64,000 nucleotides of DNA, taken from Paenibacillus lautus NBRC 15380. GTDB lineage: Bacteria > Bacillota > Bacilli > Paenibacillales > Paenibacillaceae. Under the pieces are notes generated by a model. It was not told the DNA's origin and searched no databases. It saw nothing but the letters and a program-made list of their open reading frames with translations. The DNA lies in contig NZ_BIMF01000002.1 of assembly GCF_004000945.1 (NCBI RefSeq), forward strand, positions 1-64,000. Reading direction: 5' to 3'. The number at the start of each line of letters is the position of its first letter. Within the stretch, counting starts at the first letter, position 1. Shown here in pieces: positions 27,471 through 36,591 of the stretch. A program made the position numbers and the translations under genes.

Positions 27471-30080
27471 TTGAATAAAATTAAGCAGCACCGCCGACGC
27501 AAGTCTACCACCAATCGATCCGCATCACGTCGCGGGAAACATCGCCGCCTGAACCTGAAGTACAACCGCAAGAAGCGATCGGCTTCCCCTCTCTCTCCCG
27601 CGGTCTCATTTCCAATGACGTATTCGCGGTCCGTACAACATATGGAGCCAGTCTCTGTTCAGTCAGCCAAAGCGGCGGATACGCTGACTGCCGCGAAGAT
27701 CGGGCCAAAGACCAAGGCCTTATACGATGTTATACGTTTTCCCGTTATCGATTGGCAGTTTCGATGGCAGCGGCCCCAACAACTGTCTGAGCAGTTTGCG
27801 CAGCAGGGGCATCGGGTGTTCTATGTAACTCCGGAGATGATCAGCATAGGTAAAGAAGATGCATCAAGAGAAGAAATCAGCCGCCAGGTAAAGGTCAAAA
27901 ATATTGCTCGAAATATATGGCTTGTCACCTTATGCGCGAATCGACCGTTAAATCTATACCAAGATGAAATGGATCGTTGGGATATTCAGTATTTAAAATG
28001 GTCGGTTGAATATGTTCGGGATAAATTCGGACTATCCCAACTGGTCTCGATTGTGGATCTCCCGTTCTGGACTCCGCTCGTTACCGCGATGGATCAGCAT
28101 CATATCGTCTACGACTGCATGGACCATCATGGCGGCTTCTCAACGAACGACAAATCCATGCTTCTACTGGAAGAACAGCTGCTTCGGGAAGCAGAGCTTG
28201 TGGTGACAACCTCTCAGCATCTGTATGATTGGGCCGCCAAATACAATCCGGCCACTGTACTTATCCGCAATGCAGTAAATTCCGATTACTTCTCGAAGCC
28301 GCCGGATGAGGTTCTGCCCGAACTTGAATCCATCCATCAGCCCATCATCGGTTACTACGGGGCTATCTCGGACTGGTTTGATATTCAACTGGTGGAGTCA
28401 CTGGCCCGGAGCCGGCCGGAATGGACGTTTGTCCTTATTGGGCACACCTTTGGCTGCGATACCTCGGGAATCGAGGAGCTGAGTAACGTATTATTGCTGG
28501 GAGAAAAGCCGTATCGTGAACTTCCGGCGTATCTGCATCGGTTCCAGGTTGCTTTAATTCCGTTCAAGAAGAACGAACTGACACAAGCTACCAATCCCGT
28601 CAAGTTGTATGAATATTTGGCAGCCGGTAAACCCGTCATTTCTACGGAACTTCCTGAAGTAAGGACGGTTGCAGGTAACATCGTCACGATTGCCAATACG
28701 GAAGTTCAATTTGAAGAGGCGATTGAAGCTGCTCTGCTTGAGTCCGAGAACAGCGCAATTGAACAGCGGCAGCAATTTGCGGAGCTCAACAATTGGGGTC
28801 AACGTTATGAAGCACTTGATGCTTATATTGTGCAGCATCTATATCCCAAAGTCAGTGTTATCCTGGTCCTTCATAATAACTGGTCCTATACGCAGCAGTG
28901 TCTTCATCGACTCCTCCAACCGGGTCATTATCCTAACCTGGAGGTTATCGTTGTTGATAATGCCTCGAAGGATCAGACATCCTCCTATCTCGGGAGCCTG
29001 CGTCATCCGTTGATCCAGGTGATAACCTCGTCTACGAATCTTGGCTTTGCCGCCGGCAACACCCTGGGATGTGAGCACTCTACCGGAGAATTTATCATCC
29101 TGCTAAATAACGATACGATTGTTCCGGACGGAAGCTGGATCTCTCGTCTGCTCAGACCTTTTCAAGAGGATGCCAAACTTGCAATGACAGGTCCGATGTC
29201 CAATCATGTGGGAAATGATCAAGCGCTGGATCATTTTATAGGGGATGCCATTCAAGGTGCCAATCCACGTTGGCTGAGCGAATTCTACGAACGTTATCGG
29301 CGAAAATACCGTTATACGGATCTGCTTGGATTTTTCTGCGTAGCCATTAGACGGAGTGTGTGGGAGCACGTGGGTGCACTGGATCCCGCTTTCGGCCTTG
29401 GAATGTTTGAGGACGATGATTATTGCGAACGCGTCAGGAATGCCGGGTACCGTCTGGCCATCGTTGAAGATGCCTTTGTATATCATCACGGCAGCGTTAC
29501 GATCAATAAGCTGAATAATAATGTCTATAACGAGTTATGGAATAAGAACAAAGCTTATTATGAACAAAAGTGGAACAAACCGTGGAGAATGCCAAAAGGA
29601 CCGGATAGCATTTTTCATTTAGTGGATCAACCAGCCGAAATCGCCTCCAGAGTCAACCAAACCGGGAAGAAAGTAGTCCTGGTGCTCGGCCTTACCGTAT
29701 GGGAAACCAATTCCAGGCGCTGGCAGCAGATCGTGAAGGGATTATGCGAGAACGAGGACCTCTTGGTGATCGTGTATACCCATCTATATCATGGCAATCA
29801 AATCGTGGGGACTCGAAAAATAGGACCCCAGCTGTATTTTACAAACCGAATCGATTTGTTCTCTAATGTCAGGTTTGATCTAGTCATTTATTGCGGCTCT
29901 ACGGATATCCACCCCCAGGTCCATTCCGTTCAATACTGGGCCGATTCCTTAAGCTATCATGAACAACAGCTCAATTCCTTGCATACTCAAATATCGAAGC
30001 TGCAAGTATTGGAACCGATCGGTGTATCTCAAGCGGTTAGCCATCTGTGCTTGTCTGTCCATGAGGTAACAGAAAGATAA
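27471..30080 (+). CDS. Two-domain glycosyltransferase (GT4-like plus GT2) with basic N-terminal tail
   Basis: About 869 residues. An extremely basic tail (about 1-45, rich in K, R and H) is followed by a GT-B glycosyltransferase (about 85-460: DWQFRWQRPQQLSEQFAQQGH, PVKLYEYLAAGKPVIST) and a GT-A family 2 domain (about 465-740: VSVILVLHNNWSYTQQ, VIVVDNASKD, LLNNDTIVPDGSW, FGLGMFEDDDYCER), then about 130 residues of unclear fold. TTG 27471 has GAGGAGG six bases upstream. The double-transferase build resembles enzymes that assemble O-glycans on surface proteins. Divergent from the DUF2642 pair; inferred to glycosylate a spore-surface component. Confidence 0.85.
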   Translation: MNKIKQHRRRKSTTNRSASRRGKHRRLNLKYNRKKRSASPLSPAVSFPMTYSRSVQHMEPVSVQSAKAADTLTAAKIGPKTKALYDVIRFPVIDWQFRWQRPQQLSEQFAQQGHRVFYVTPEMISIGKEDASREEISRQVKVKNIARNIWLVTLCANRPLNLYQDEMDRWDIQYLKWSVEYVRDKFGLSQLVSIVDLPFWTPLVTAMDQHHIVYDCMDHHGGFSTNDKSMLLLEEQLLREAELVVTTSQHLYDWAAKYNPATVLIRNAVNSDYFSKPPDEVLPELESIHQPIIGYYGAISDWFDIQLVESLARSRPEWTFVLIGHTFGCDTSGIEELSNVLLLGEKPYRELPAYLHRFQVALIPFKKNELTQATNPVKLYEYLAAGKPVISTELPEVRTVAGNIVTIANTEVQFEEAIEAALLESENSAIEQRQQFAELNNWGQRYEALDAYIVQHLYPKVSVILVLHNNWSYTQQCLHRLLQPGHYPNLEVIVVDNASKDQTSSYLGSLRHPLIQVITSSTNLGFAAGNTLGCEHSTGEFIILLNNDTIVPDGSWISRLLRPFQEDAKLAMTGPMSNHVGNDQALDHFIGDAIQGANPRWLSEFYERYRRKYRYTDLLGFFCVAIRRSVWEHVGALDPAFGLGMFEDDDYCERVRNAGYRLAIVEDAFVYHHGSVTINKLNNNVYNELWNKNKAYYEQKWNKPWRMPKGPDSIFHLVDQPAEIASRVNQTGKKVVLVLGLTVWETNSRRWQQIVKGLCENEDLLVIVYTHLYHGNQIVGTRKIGPQLYFTNRIDLFSNVRFDLVIYCGSTDIHPQVHSVQYWADSLSYHEQQLNSLHTQISKLQVLEPIGVSQAVSHLCLSVHEVTER

Positions 30081-30090
30081 GTTAAAAAAA

Positions 30091-30141
30091 ACAGCCCCTT
30101 CATGATAACTGAATGTGACAATCAGATCATGGAGGGGTTGT
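30091..30141. terminator. Bidirectional terminator between converging glycosyltransferase genes
   Basis: 16-bp stem ACAGCCCCTTCATGAT / ATCATGGAGGGGTTGT with two G-U pairs and a 19-nt loop. On the minus strand it is followed by a T-run (complement of 30084-30090). Confidence 0.8.
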
Positions 30142-30153
30142 TGTTGTATAAAT

Positions 30154-30918
30154 TTATTCCGTTGATTCCAGGGCTTTCTGCCGACTCAAATAGTTCATGA
30201 CCACTTCAGGATGATGACCCTCATAAGGCCGTGTGACGATATCATATTGTTCGGGTTTGAAGTTCCAATCCGGCTGTCCGAGATTCATCTGCACATTGAC
30301 ATCGCCTCTGCGGTTATCGTTGAACTTGATTTTGCTGCCGAGTGCATAGTGGTAATGATACACGTTCACATCGCTTCGCCCGCGGGGGATGCTCCATATA
30401 CTCCTGCCTTCTGCCGCCTCCAGCGTGCAGTGATGCTTCTCGTCACGATAGCGTATTCCTTGTTTGGCCCGCCACATTCTGGTGATGTCGTTTGACCAGC
30501 GTTCATCACCGGGACTGTTCACCCGGATCGTCCATGGATCTCCCCAGAAATTAACGAAGGGAAACTGATAAATATCCACATCTGATCGGTTCATGAGTTC
30601 GGGCAACACTTCAGCAAAACGGTCCTCCATCATTTCATCGATATCCAGATTCATAATCCAGTCTCCTTGAGCCTGGTCAATCAGAAAGTTACGCACCACG
30701 GACTCGTTCCAATCCTCGGTGTATGGCAATCCGCTCTGCTGGACATGAAACAGTCGGATCGCATACCGATGCTGAAGACGTTCAATCTCTTCGATGGTTC
30801 CATCTGTACTTCCGCCATCGGCGATGATGATTTCATCCGCGAAGCGGCTTACGCTTTCTACATACAGGGGAATGAAGGTTATTTCATTTAATACCGGTAC
30901 AATGACTGACAGCTTCAT
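30154..30918 (-). CDS. Family 2 glycosyltransferase
   Basis: A 254-residue GT-A enzyme: SVIVPVLNEITFIPLYVESV, EIIIADGGSTDGT (donor nucleotide binding) and the metal motif in MNLDIDEMMED. It has no membrane segment. Length and motifs suit a complete sugar transferase. GGAG precedes the ATG by nine bases. It is the third gene of a minus-strand run of three transferases (32611 to 30154) with short gaps, so co-transcription is likely. Donor and acceptor are unknown. Confidence 0.87.
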   Translation of the reverse strand: MKLSVIVPVLNEITFIPLYVESVSRFADEIIIADGGSTDGTIEEIERLQHRYAIRLFHVQQSGLPYTEDWNESVVRNFLIDQAQGDWIMNLDIDEMMEDRFAEVLPELMNRSDVDIYQFPFVNFWGDPWTIRVNSPGDERWSNDITRMWRAKQGIRYRDEKHHCTLEAAEGRSIWSIPRGRSDVNVYHYHYALGSKIKFNDNRRGDVNVQMNLGQPDWNFKPEQYDIVTRPYEGHHPEVVMNYLSRQKALESTE

Positions 30919-30934
30919 AGCGATTTGCTCCTCC

Positions 30935-31633
30935 TTATTGAGAAGATTGTTCGAGTATCAATTTTCGCATCGCGTTAACATCGCCTCTTGCTAGGCTATA
31001 CCGCTGATACAGCGCGTAATTGGAATCGTAATTGGGATTCCCGTCAGGTCCTACGAATGGATGCCAAAAATGAACCATTTCCCCTTCCAGGCGGATGTGA
31101 CGGCCAACCAAGGTATCCAGCGCGTAGGCAAATGCCTCATCCTCCCCGCCCCAGCCGACAAATCGTTCATCATATCCTCCGACCGTTTCATAAGCTTCGC
31201 GGCTAAGCACGTTGAAACCTCCCACAAACGCGGTCGCCTGCTCTACAACCATTTCTGCCTTAACGGCCAATGGCCAGCCGCTTGAATGCTGCAATAACAG
31301 CCGCGACGTATTTTCGGATAGACGAAGGATTCGACTAAAGGGGATGACCCACTGCCCGCTATTTACGTAAGTCAAGGATTCCTTCAATAAAGCCGGATCG
31401 TATACAATATCGCTATCTGCAATGACAATAATGTCTTTGGTAGCCTGTTGATAGGCACGATTGATGGCTTTGGATCTGCTAAAGAGCTCTCCGGAATCCG
31501 TTATTTCGCCTACGCATACTTCGACTTCCGGCATAGCCTGCGCGTAGTAGCCCAATACCCATTCAAAAGCTGAATCCCTGGGTCCGTTACCATCCGATTG
31601 ATACGGAATCAGCACGGATACTCGATTTAACAC
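30935..31633 (-). CDS. Glycosyltransferase with galactosyltransferase-like C-terminal motif
   Basis: About 232 residues of GT-A type. VSVLIPYQSDGNGPRDSA opens the domain, ADSDIVYDP is the DXD-type metal site, and VGGFNVLSREAYETVGGYDE with FVGWGGEDEAF is the pattern shared with the beta-4-galactosyltransferase C-terminal family (Glyco_transf_7C). GTG 31633 is preferred, with GGAGG seven bases upstream; the ATG two codons earlier overlaps that site. Middle gene of the three-transferase run, 16 bp before the next. Confidence 0.82.
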   Translation of the reverse strand: MLNRVSVLIPYQSDGNGPRDSAFEWVLGYYAQAMPEVEVCVGEITDSGELFSRSKAINRAYQQATKDIIVIADSDIVYDPALLKESLTYVNSGQWVIPFSRILRLSENTSRLLLQHSSGWPLAVKAEMVVEQATAFVGGFNVLSREAYETVGGYDERFVGWGGEDEAFAYALDTLVGRHIRLEGEMVHFWHPFVGPDGNPNYDSNYALYQRYSLARGDVNAMRKLILEQSSQ

Positions 31634-31657
31634 ACGCATCCCTCCTTCATAGCCATA

Positions 31658-32611
31658 CTACCTATCCAATTGAAATAATACGCTTAACCAACGCCCAATC
31701 CCCTGTTCTACCGTCCAGAATGACTCAATGTAATGTCTGCACTGCGCTCCAATGTCATTCAGCTTGCGCTTCTGTCCTATCCATGAATGGATCAAGGTAA
31801 TAAAATCTTCCGGAATGTCGCTGTCCAGGATCAAGCCATGCGCTTCCGGGTGAGCCGCTGCCTTGACATTGCCCACATGGGTCCCTAGTACAGGCACCCC
31901 GCATGCATAGGCCTCCAGCGCTGTTGCTCCGCTTCCCTCATTCGCCGATGTGATCAGAAGAAGATCCAGCTGATGATAAAAGTTAGGCATATCTTCATAA
32001 GAATACGCCCCGGCCGTTTCCATAAATGTAATTCTTTCATCATGACGGAAGTGGTCTCGGATTTGCTTATATAATGTAGTGTAATTTTTGGATCGTTTAG
32101 CAGGATCACCCGCCCAACCGACCACAAGCGGGCTCCTGCTCCTGCGTAATAGGGTTGATGGTTGAAATAATCGGTGGTCTACAAAATGCCCGATATATTC
32201 CACGTTCGCCTCCGGCGCAACCTTTCGCAGAGCTTGATTAAGCCTTTCGTTCATCGCGCCTATAACCCCGATTCTGGGGATGACAAGCCTGAGAAACTCC
32301 GGATCGGGGACAAGTTCATCTTCTTGCCATTCCCGGAGAGTCTCATAATTCTGACTGAAGTAATAATAGGAGACAGCGGCTGAAGCATCGATTCGAATAT
32401 GCTTGAATATGCAGTAAGCTGCGATCCCCAGGCACAACGAACATATTCGGTCATAGGCCTGATTGATTTCATCGCTGCTGTGCTGCTCCAGAAACCGATC
32501 CAATTCTCCGATGGACATCAGATCCAGATCGGGATGATGCTGTTGAATGACCTTTGCATGCTTTCCTAAGATCCACCACTCCACATCATAGATCAGCAGA
32601 TGCCTTCCCAT
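31658..32611 (-). CDS. GT4-type glycosyltransferase
   Basis: A 317-residue GT-B enzyme. The C-terminal donor domain is clear: VVGWAGDPAKRSKNYTTLY, MPNFYHQLDLLLITSANEGSGATALEAYACGVPVLGTHVGNV, with the EX7E-like Glu pair in that stretch. The N-terminal acceptor half is divergent. AAAGGAG precedes the ATG by ten bases. First gene of the minus-strand transferase run. It probably shares a pathway with its neighbours in building a surface glycan. Confidence 0.83.
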   Translation of the reverse strand: MGRHLLIYDVEWWILGKHAKVIQQHHPDLDLMSIGELDRFLEQHSSDEINQAYDRICSLCLGIAAYCIFKHIRIDASAAVSYYYFSQNYETLREWQEDELVPDPEFLRLVIPRIGVIGAMNERLNQALRKVAPEANVEYIGHFVDHRLFQPSTLLRRSRSPLVVGWAGDPAKRSKNYTTLYKQIRDHFRHDERITFMETAGAYSYEDMPNFYHQLDLLLITSANEGSGATALEAYACGVPVLGTHVGNVKAAAHPEAHGLILDSDIPEDFITLIHSWIGQKRKLNDIGAQCRHYIESFWTVEQGIGRWLSVLFQLDR

Positions 32612-32715
32612 AGTTCGAACACTCCTTTATGCTCATAATGGATTATATTCGTTCCCAGGTCTCCAAGTTTGTCACCGCGGCATAAATGATGAATTGGTCC
32701 ATATTTCACGCAAAA

Positions 32716-32761
32716 AAAGAGCCGCCCTCTACAGATAAGTTCTGTATCGGCATGGCTCTTT
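32716..32761 (-). terminator. Terminator of the NUDIX gene
   Basis: Outer stem AAAGAGCC / GGCTCTTT and an inner stem TACAGA / TCTGTA; on the minus strand the outer stem runs into seven T. It separates the NUDIX gene from the transferase run. Confidence 0.75.
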
Positions 32762-32816
32762 GTTCGGTTTTCAGATTATTTTGAATCGATCTATACTCTT
32801 TTATCCACGATATGTT

Positions 32817-33326
32817 TTATATATGCTGAAAGAATCCCTTGAGCAAACCGTGCATCATCGCAAAAACCAGCTCGGAATCCTGAAGCTCGTTCTCCTTTAT
32901 CCGATGCAAACATTCCTTCACGCTCATTCTTACTACGTCGATGTGCTCATATCCCTCGAGCTGTTGCTCCGCTTGACTTATCACCTCATCGGTATAATAA
33001 ACATGGGCCATTTCATTGCATCTCCAGGACGCCGGATACAGCTTGCCCAGATAATGAAGCCTGCCGCATGTGCAGCCCGTTTCTTCCAGCATCTCACGGC
33101 GTGCAGCCGATTCCAGGTCCTCCTCATCACCTACGCCACCGCCGGGTAACTGAATGACGTAGTCATCCACGGCTGCGCGATATTGACGGATGAGTAACAA
33201 TTGATCGCCATGCTTAGCCAGAACAACAACGGACACATGATTCTCTTTGGTATAATACACTTTACCTGACGCTTCCTCGTAAATCGAAATTCCATTATGA
33301 CGGATCAACAATTCGGTATTTTCCAT
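32817..33326 (-). CDS. NUDIX hydrolase (ADP-ribose pyrophosphatase-like)
   Basis: A 169-residue cytosolic hydrolase of nucleoside diphosphate-linked compounds. The Nudix box is complete: GVGDEEDLESAARREMLEETG, matching GX5EX7REUXEEXGU. The surrounding sequence (LLIRQYRAAVDDYVIQLPGG) is typical of the ADP-ribose/ADP-sugar pyrophosphatase branch. AAGGAG lies eleven bases before the ATG. The GNAT gene precedes it on the same strand by 33 bp. Exact substrate not assignable. Confidence 0.9.
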   Translation of the reverse strand: MENTELLIRHNGISIYEEASGKVYYTKENHVSVVVLAKHGDQLLLIRQYRAAVDDYVIQLPGGGVGDEEDLESAARREMLEETGCTCGRLHYLGKLYPASWRCNEMAHVYYTDEVISQAEQQLEGYEHIDVVRMSVKECLHRIKENELQDSELVFAMMHGLLKGFFQHI

Positions 33327-33359
33327 GCAGGCAGGAGCTCCTTAACCATATGATAGATT

Positions 33360-33887
33360 TTAGACTTCGAATTCATCTTTGAGGATGGAGAATAAATAGG
33401 AATCATGGTAAGCGCCTTTAAACCATAAGTGCTGCCGAAGATGCCCTTCCTGCTTCATTCCGATATGGCGCATGACCGCAGCTGACCCGATGTTTCCCGG
33501 CCTGCATGTGGCGTAGATCCGATTAACTCCCAGCTCCTTAAAACCAAAACGACACATGGCGCTAGCCGCTTCCGAAGCATAACCCTGTCGCCAATAGGCG
33601 GAATTCAAACAGTACCCAAGCTCTGCGTTCGTCTTGGATCGGTGAAGACCCACACCCCCGATTAAACGGCCGCTATCTTTCAGCACGATCGCCAGTTCAT
33701 AGCTGTCACGAGGGCTCTGCTCTTTCATTTGGCGGATATCCGTTAAATATTGAAAAGTATCCTCTTCCGTATTCGGTCCCCACATCGTATACTCGGTCAC
33801 TAATGGGTCAGAAGCGTAGGCATGAATACTAGCAATATCCTCCTCCTGAAAATCCCGGATCACCAATCTTGTTGACTCCATGTACAT
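33360..33887 (-). CDS. GNAT N-acetyltransferase (RimJ/RimL-like)
   Basis: A 175-residue acetyl-CoA-dependent acyltransferase. RLVIRDFQEEDIASIHAYASDP opens the fold, and WRQGYASEAASAMCRFGFKELGVNRIYATC is the acetyl-CoA binding motif A/B region, followed by GSAAVMRHIGMKQEGHLRQ. The family acetylates protein N-termini or small amines and antibiotics. GGAG lies nine bases before the ATG. Probably co-transcribed with the NUDIX gene. Confidence 0.9.
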   Translation of the reverse strand: MYMESTRLVIRDFQEEDIASIHAYASDPLVTEYTMWGPNTEEDTFQYLTDIRQMKEQSPRDSYELAIVLKDSGRLIGGVGLHRSKTNAELGYCLNSAYWRQGYASEAASAMCRFGFKELGVNRIYATCRPGNIGSAAVMRHIGMKQEGHLRQHLWFKGAYHDSYLFSILKDEFEV

Positions 33888-33974
33888 ATGTACTCACTCC
33901 TTGAAATAACCTTCATCACAGTTGCGGAATTTTTTTCCTAATTATACCACACCCTAGGTTTTTGAAGAGAAAAA

Positions 33975-34004
33975 GAAGCCTGGGCATCTACTCGCCCAAG
34001 CTTC
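33975..34004 (-). terminator. Terminator of the mnt operon
   Basis: GAAGCCTGGGC / GCCCAAGCTTC with one mismatch and an 8-nt loop. On the minus strand it is followed by TTTTT. It lies 16 bp after the last permease gene. Confidence 0.8.
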
Positions 34005-34020
34005 ATATAGGATCCTTATT

Positions 34021-34923
34021 TTAGGATGCACCGTCCAGTTTCTCTTCACTGCCGTGCGTATTAAATTTATGAAGATAACGGGAAAGCACGCCATGTCTCG
34101 GAGAGATCAGGAAACTGATAATAAATACAATACCAGTGGCAAATGCCATAGATCCTGAGATGGAGGTGTCCAGCCATAACGCGACATAGTATCCCATGAA
34201 TGCAGAAATGACGCCGAATGCTCCGCTTAATACCAGCATAATGGAGAGTTTATCCGTCCAGAGATAAGCCGCCGCCGCAGGGGTTATAAGCATAGCCACC
34301 ACCATGATCGCTCCCACAGCATCGAACGATGCAACCGTCGTGATGGAGACCAGCGACATAAATACATAGTGCATGAGTACGACAGGAATGCCGATACTGG
34401 CTGCAAGGGCCGGATCAAAGGACGTAATCTTCCATTCCTTGTAAAATGCCAGTATCACGATGACCACAACGATGAGTACGGCTGCAAGCATGAAGGTAGC
34501 TTTCGGAACTTCTCCCAACAATGGGACATGCATCACATCCCATGGCACGAACGTAATTTCACCCATGAGGGCATGCTTGGTATCCAGATGCGCATTGCCA
34601 ACCTGGGTTGCAATCAGGATAACGCCAATCGCAAACAAGGTTGTAAATACAACACCGATCGATGCATCCTGCTGAACGCCCCGGGAATGAAACCATTGAA
34701 CGAGGACCGCAGTCAGCAATCCGGCAATAATCGCACCGATCAGCATATGAGGTCCACTTAGTTCTCTTGTGACGATAAAAGCCGTTACAATCCCTAGCAG
34801 CACAGTATGACTGATAGCATCGGCCATCATCGCCATTCTGCGCAGTATCAGGAACACGCCAACGATACCGCAAGACAATCCGACGAGAGAAGCCGTGAGC
34901 AATATCCATCCTGTATAGGTCAT
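34021..34923 (-). CDS. mntD: Metal ABC transporter permease (MntD-like)
   Basis: A 300-residue membrane protein of the ABC-3 family (about eight or nine segments) that carries Mn, Zn or Fe into the cell. Typical marks: SLVGLSCGIVGVFLILRRMAMMADAISHTVLLG at the N-terminus and SFDAVGAIMVVAMLITPAAAAYL. It is the second of two permeases, overlapping the first by 4 bp (ATGA), the arrangement of Bacillus mntABCD. GGGGGAG is six bases from the ATG. Confidence 0.85.
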   Translation of the reverse strand: MTYTGWILLTASLVGLSCGIVGVFLILRRMAMMADAISHTVLLGIVTAFIVTRELSGPHMLIGAIIAGLLTAVLVQWFHSRGVQQDASIGVVFTTLFAIGVILIATQVGNAHLDTKHALMGEITFVPWDVMHVPLLGEVPKATFMLAAVLIVVVIVILAFYKEWKITSFDPALAASIGIPVVLMHYVFMSLVSITTVASFDAVGAIMVVAMLITPAAAAYLWTDKLSIMLVLSGAFGVISAFMGYYVALWLDTSISGSMAFATGIVFIISFLISPRHGVLSRYLHKFNTHGSEEKLDGAS

Positions 34924-35858
34924 TGATTGCTCCCCCTTTCGGACAACCGGGGACTAAGAACGGCTTGATTGCCCGCATCCAGATGTTCTTTTTTCTGGGA
35001 TCGGAGCTGCAGTGCCTGAATCAGCAGGCCTTTCTCAGCTCCGAAGACCAGGGAGATCGTGAACAATACGGAAGAAGCCACAACGATGAACGGCCCTGTA
35101 GGCCACCCTTTTCCTATCGTGCTGACCAGCGTGCCGACAAACCCGGCGCCCCCTCCAAATATTGCCGACAAAGTGACCATCATTCTAAAGGATTGAGTCC
35201 AATATCTTGCGCTGACGGCAGGTATGATCAGCATGGCCGCCATCAGAATGACACCAACAGCCTGAATGCCAATGACAATCACGAGAACGAGCACCCCCAT
35301 ATAGAGGCTATTCATCAGACGGCTATTCAACCCTAATCCCCCAGCAAAATCGGGATCAAACAGAAACAGTTTCCATTCCTTAAAGCCAATCCAGATGACC
35401 AGAATAACTATAGCGGCCAGAATAAGCATCGTAAAAACATCCTTACGAACCATGGATGCAGCCTGACCGAAGATAAAGTTATCCAGTCCGCTCTGATTCC
35501 CGCCCGCTGTACGGTTCACGATCGTGAGCAGCATAATGCCCAATCCGAAAAATACGGATAGAATCATGCCCATGGCCGTATCTTCCTTAATGCGGCTGGA
35601 GGTGCGGATCCACTGGATCATCCAGGCTCCGATTAAGGCGCTGGCAGCAGCCCCGAGTATCATCACCAGCAGATTCTTGCTTCCGGTCAATGCAAATGCA
35701 ATCACGACACCGGGAAGAGCTGCATGAGACAACGCGTCACTCATCAAACTTTGCCGCTTCCAATAGGCGAGACAGCCGATCATGCCGGCTGCCATACCCA
35801 GAATTAATGTGCTCAATAGCACCCATTGCGTGTTAGGAGATAGTAATGAATTCAGCAT
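34920..35858 (-). CDS. mntC: Metal ABC transporter permease (MntC-like)
   Basis: A 312-residue ABC-3 permease paralogous to the next gene (GMAAGMIGCLAYWKRQSLMSDALSHAALPGVVIAF; IQAVGVILMAAMLIIPAVSARYW). It starts just after the ATPase gene. Two permeases in one operon suggest a heterodimeric channel. C-terminal extension after the last segment is hydrophilic (SQKKEHLDAGNQAVL). Confidence 0.85.
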   Translation of the reverse strand: MLNSLLSPNTQWVLLSTLILGMAAGMIGCLAYWKRQSLMSDALSHAALPGVVIAFALTGSKNLLVMILGAAASALIGAWMIQWIRTSSRIKEDTAMGMILSVFFGLGIMLLTIVNRTAGGNQSGLDNFIFGQAASMVRKDVFTMLILAAIVILVIWIGFKEWKLFLFDPDFAGGLGLNSRLMNSLYMGVLVLVIVIGIQAVGVILMAAMLIIPAVSARYWTQSFRMMVTLSAIFGGGAGFVGTLVSTIGKGWPTGPFIVVASSVLFTISLVFGAEKGLLIQALQLRSQKKEHLDAGNQAVLSPRLSERGSNQ

Positions 35859-35861
35859 GCG

Positions 35862-36590
35862 TTACGCCTCCTTCATCCAGCGAAGCGAACCGCCGTAGGC
35901 GCGGTATACATGCTCCTTCGTGAATACGTCTTCCGTCTTCCCATGCGCAATGACCGTACGGTTCAGGAGCAGCACATGGTCGAAATAATCCTCAACCGTC
36001 TGCAGATCATGATGGACAACCATTACGGTTTTACCGGCCATTTTCAGATCCTTCAGCGTGGTCATAATCGCCCGCTCGGTTGCTGCATCAACTCCAGCTA
36101 ACGGCTCATCCATGAAATAGAGGTCGGCATCCTGGACAAGCGCCCTAGCAAGGAATACGCGCTGCTGCTGTCCACCGGAGAGCTGGCTGATCTGGCGGTC
36201 GGCAAAATCCGCCATGCCCATTTGATCCAGCGATGCCATCGCTTTTTCCTTATGGCTCTTGTTCGGTCGTTTCAGCCAGCCCACCCGGCCGTATAGGCCC
36301 ATCATGACAACATCCAGCGCATCGGTCGGGAAATCCCAGTCCACGGATCCGCGCTGCGGCACATAGCCGACACGGGTCTTGGTTTTGCTTAAGCTTGATC
36401 CAAAGAATGACACATTCCCGGACAGCTTGGGATGAAGCTCCAGCATGACCTTTAACAGCGTTGATTTACCGGCGCCGTTCGGCCCGACAATGCTGGTTAA
36501 AGAGCCTTGCTCCACTTTAAAGGAGACATGGTGGAGCACTTTATTTTTACGATAGGATGCATTGAGGTCTTGAACTTGAAGTACAGACAT
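35862..36590 (-). CDS. mntB: Metal ABC transporter ATP-binding protein (MntB-like)
   Basis: About 242 residues: Walker A GPNGAGKST, Q-loop GYVPQRGSVDWDFP, signature LSGGQQQR, Walker B DLYFMDEPLAG and switch His in VMVVHHDL. The Q-loop text VPQR.SVDWDFP is typical of Mn/Zn importer ATPases. The ATG at 36590 is preferred and follows the mntA stop by one base; an earlier GTG at 36602 would overlap mntA. Confidence 0.88.
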   Translation of the reverse strand: MSVLQVQDLNASYRKNKVLHHVSFKVEQGSLTSIVGPNGAGKSTLLKVMLELHPKLSGNVSFFGSSLSKTKTRVGYVPQRGSVDWDFPTDALDVVMMGLYGRVGWLKRPNKSHKEKAMASLDQMGMADFADRQISQLSGGQQQRVFLARALVQDADLYFMDEPLAGVDAATERAIMTTLKDLKMAGKTVMVVHHDLQTVEDYFDHVLLLNRTVIAHGKTEDVFTKEHVYRAYGGSLRWMKEA

Positions 36591-36591
36591 T

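Noticed and set aside
25239-32611. Glycosyltransferase island as a recently acquired genomic island
   Set aside because: No integrase, transposase, tRNA or direct repeats at the edges, and base composition looks like its neighbours by eye.
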